Below, one piece after another: positions 63,420 to 64,000 of a stretch of 64,000 nt of DNA. Origin of the DNA: Desulfospira joergensenii DSM 10085 (GTDB lineage: Bacteria > Desulfobacterota > Desulfobacteria > Desulfobacterales > Desulfobacteraceae). The DNA lies in assembly GCF_000420085.1 (NCBI RefSeq), contig NZ_ATUG01000001.1, positions 1,116,001 through 1,180,000 of the forward strand, in the 5' to 3' direction. The notes under the pieces are model-generated. The model saw only the letters and a program-made list of their open reading frames with translations. It ran no database searches and had not been told where the DNA came from. Each line of letters opens with the position of its first letter. The first letter of the stretch is position 1. The position numbers and the translations under genes were made by a program.

Positions 63420-64000
63420 CTAGTACACAACCTCAACGGTTGAGTCATTCCTGACAAATCCCCGGATCGTTTTTCCGGAGGTGACGTTCTCCACAAGGAC
63501 CAGTTCGTCTGCATACCCGTCCTCCTGGGTCACTCCGGTTGTCATGATGCACAAATTGTCTTTTTGGGCCACAAGGGTCACGATATCCCCTTTTTCCACC
63601 AGAGGCGTTTTCCTGAGATCCGACGAATCAACGGGAGTGCCCTTCTGGATTGAGGTTTTCAATTTTTTCCCCACCACATTACCGGGAGATCTCAGGGCAT
63701 TGCCTCTTATATTAAAAAGATTGATCCTCTCCAGGGACAGGTCCCCGCTGGAAAGGATACTCCCCTTTTCCAGATTTCTGGATGCGCAGACAATTCTTTC
63801 ATATTCAGACACAATTCCGGTGACCCGAAGCCGGTCCTGCTGTCTGCCGTCCACCATGACATCCAATGACAGGGAAAGCCTGCCGTGCCTGTCAACGGGG
63901 TCATCGGCGGAAACCACGAGTTCTATCTCTCCGCAGGGATAGGGGGCAAGCCCCCTGATCTTTATCTTCTCAATTTCCAGATTCCGGTTCCCGAACCGGT
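63420..64000 (-). CDS. flgA: P-ring chaperone FlgA, 5' end outside the window
   Basis: FlgA is the periplasmic chaperone for FlgI. The frame is open from the stop at 63420 to the window end, about 193 codons, so the start lies beyond. The SAF-like domain (ASRNLEKGSILSSGDLSLERINLFNI; VGKKLKTSIQKGTPVDSSDLRKTPLVEKGDIVTLV) and the C-terminus (NVTSGKTIRGFVRNDSTVEVVY) are typical. The upstream part GLAPYPCGEIELVVSADD is in the same frame. Confidence 0.93.
   Translation of the reverse strand, partial: RFGNRNLEIEKIKIRGLAPYPCGEIELVVSADDPVDRHGRLSLSLDVMVDGRQQDRLRVTGIVSEYERIVCASRNLEKGSILSSGDLSLERINLFNIRGNALRSPGNVVGKKLKTSIQKGTPVDSSDLRKTPLVEKGDIVTLVAQKDNLCIMTTGVTQEDGYADELVLVENVTSGKTIRGFVRNDSTVEVVY

Noticed and set aside
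63940-64000. Possible frameshift near the 5' side of flgA
   Set aside because: A first reading suggested a lost base in the G-run. Counting the bases again (five Cs on plus at 63951-63955) gives one continuous frame to the window edge.

Overview
The window looks like chromosome from a marine-type sulfate-reducing deltaproteobacterium (Desulfobacterota, probably Desulfobacteraceae or a close relative). This is an inference from gene content: a PEP-CTERM surface protein, a selenocysteine-containing redox protein, sigma-54 and sigma-28 flagellar promoters, a large flagellin-glycosylation island and the overall protein style. No rRNA or other decisive marker is present.

Layout. 1-1406: the end of an unknown protein, a PEP-CTERM protein, and a decayed fragment of rarA. 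1407-5184: a MoxR ATPase / DUF58 / transglutaminase operon. 5202-7990 (minus): rarA and der. 8122-10422 (minus): an ABC-2 type exporter and a small coiled-coil protein with a long structured leader. 10652-12059: a TetR regulator divergent from a peroxiredoxin-like protein whose reading frame crosses an in-frame UGA (selenocysteine). 12264-12442: tRNA-Glu and tRNA-Lys. 12663-49288: flagellin and flagellin-modification region. 49418-64000: late and mid flagellar genes fliD-fliS-fliT-like-flaG on plus, and flgA-H-I-J and flgN-K-L-csrA-fliW on minus.

The most striking system is the filament itself. Three flagellins of about 1339, 1121 and 1113 aa keep normal D0/D1 ends. Each carries a 600-850-residue insert built from a hexapeptide-like repeat (S/T-x-L/I-A-x-G), the periodicity expected of a left-handed beta-helix. 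The junction proteins are also enlarged: FlgK is 1421 aa, and FlgL is 1028 aa with about five copies of a ~100-aa domain. FliD, FliS, FlgN, FlgI and FlgH are ordinary in size. Only the junction and filament layers have grown, which suggests a very thick or decorated filament.

Between the flagellins lie genes for making and attaching a nonulosonic (pseudaminic/legionaminic-like) sugar: PseB, a short NeuB-like synthase, an SpsF-type cytidylyltransferase, a PseG-like hydrolase and a Maf glycosyltransferase. They are joined by several methyltransferases, a pyruvyltransferase-like protein, a GH57 protein, a B12-type radical SAM enzyme, a split transketolase, an SDR and an ATP-grasp enzyme. PseC and PseH are not in the window, so the sugar is probably a variant. 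Flagellin expression appears to be controlled by sigma-54 (flagellins 1 and 3, flgNKL operon), sigma-28 (flagellin 2) and the CsrA/FliW partner switch. Both csrA and fliW are here, and GGA-loop hairpins lie ahead of two flagellin start codons.
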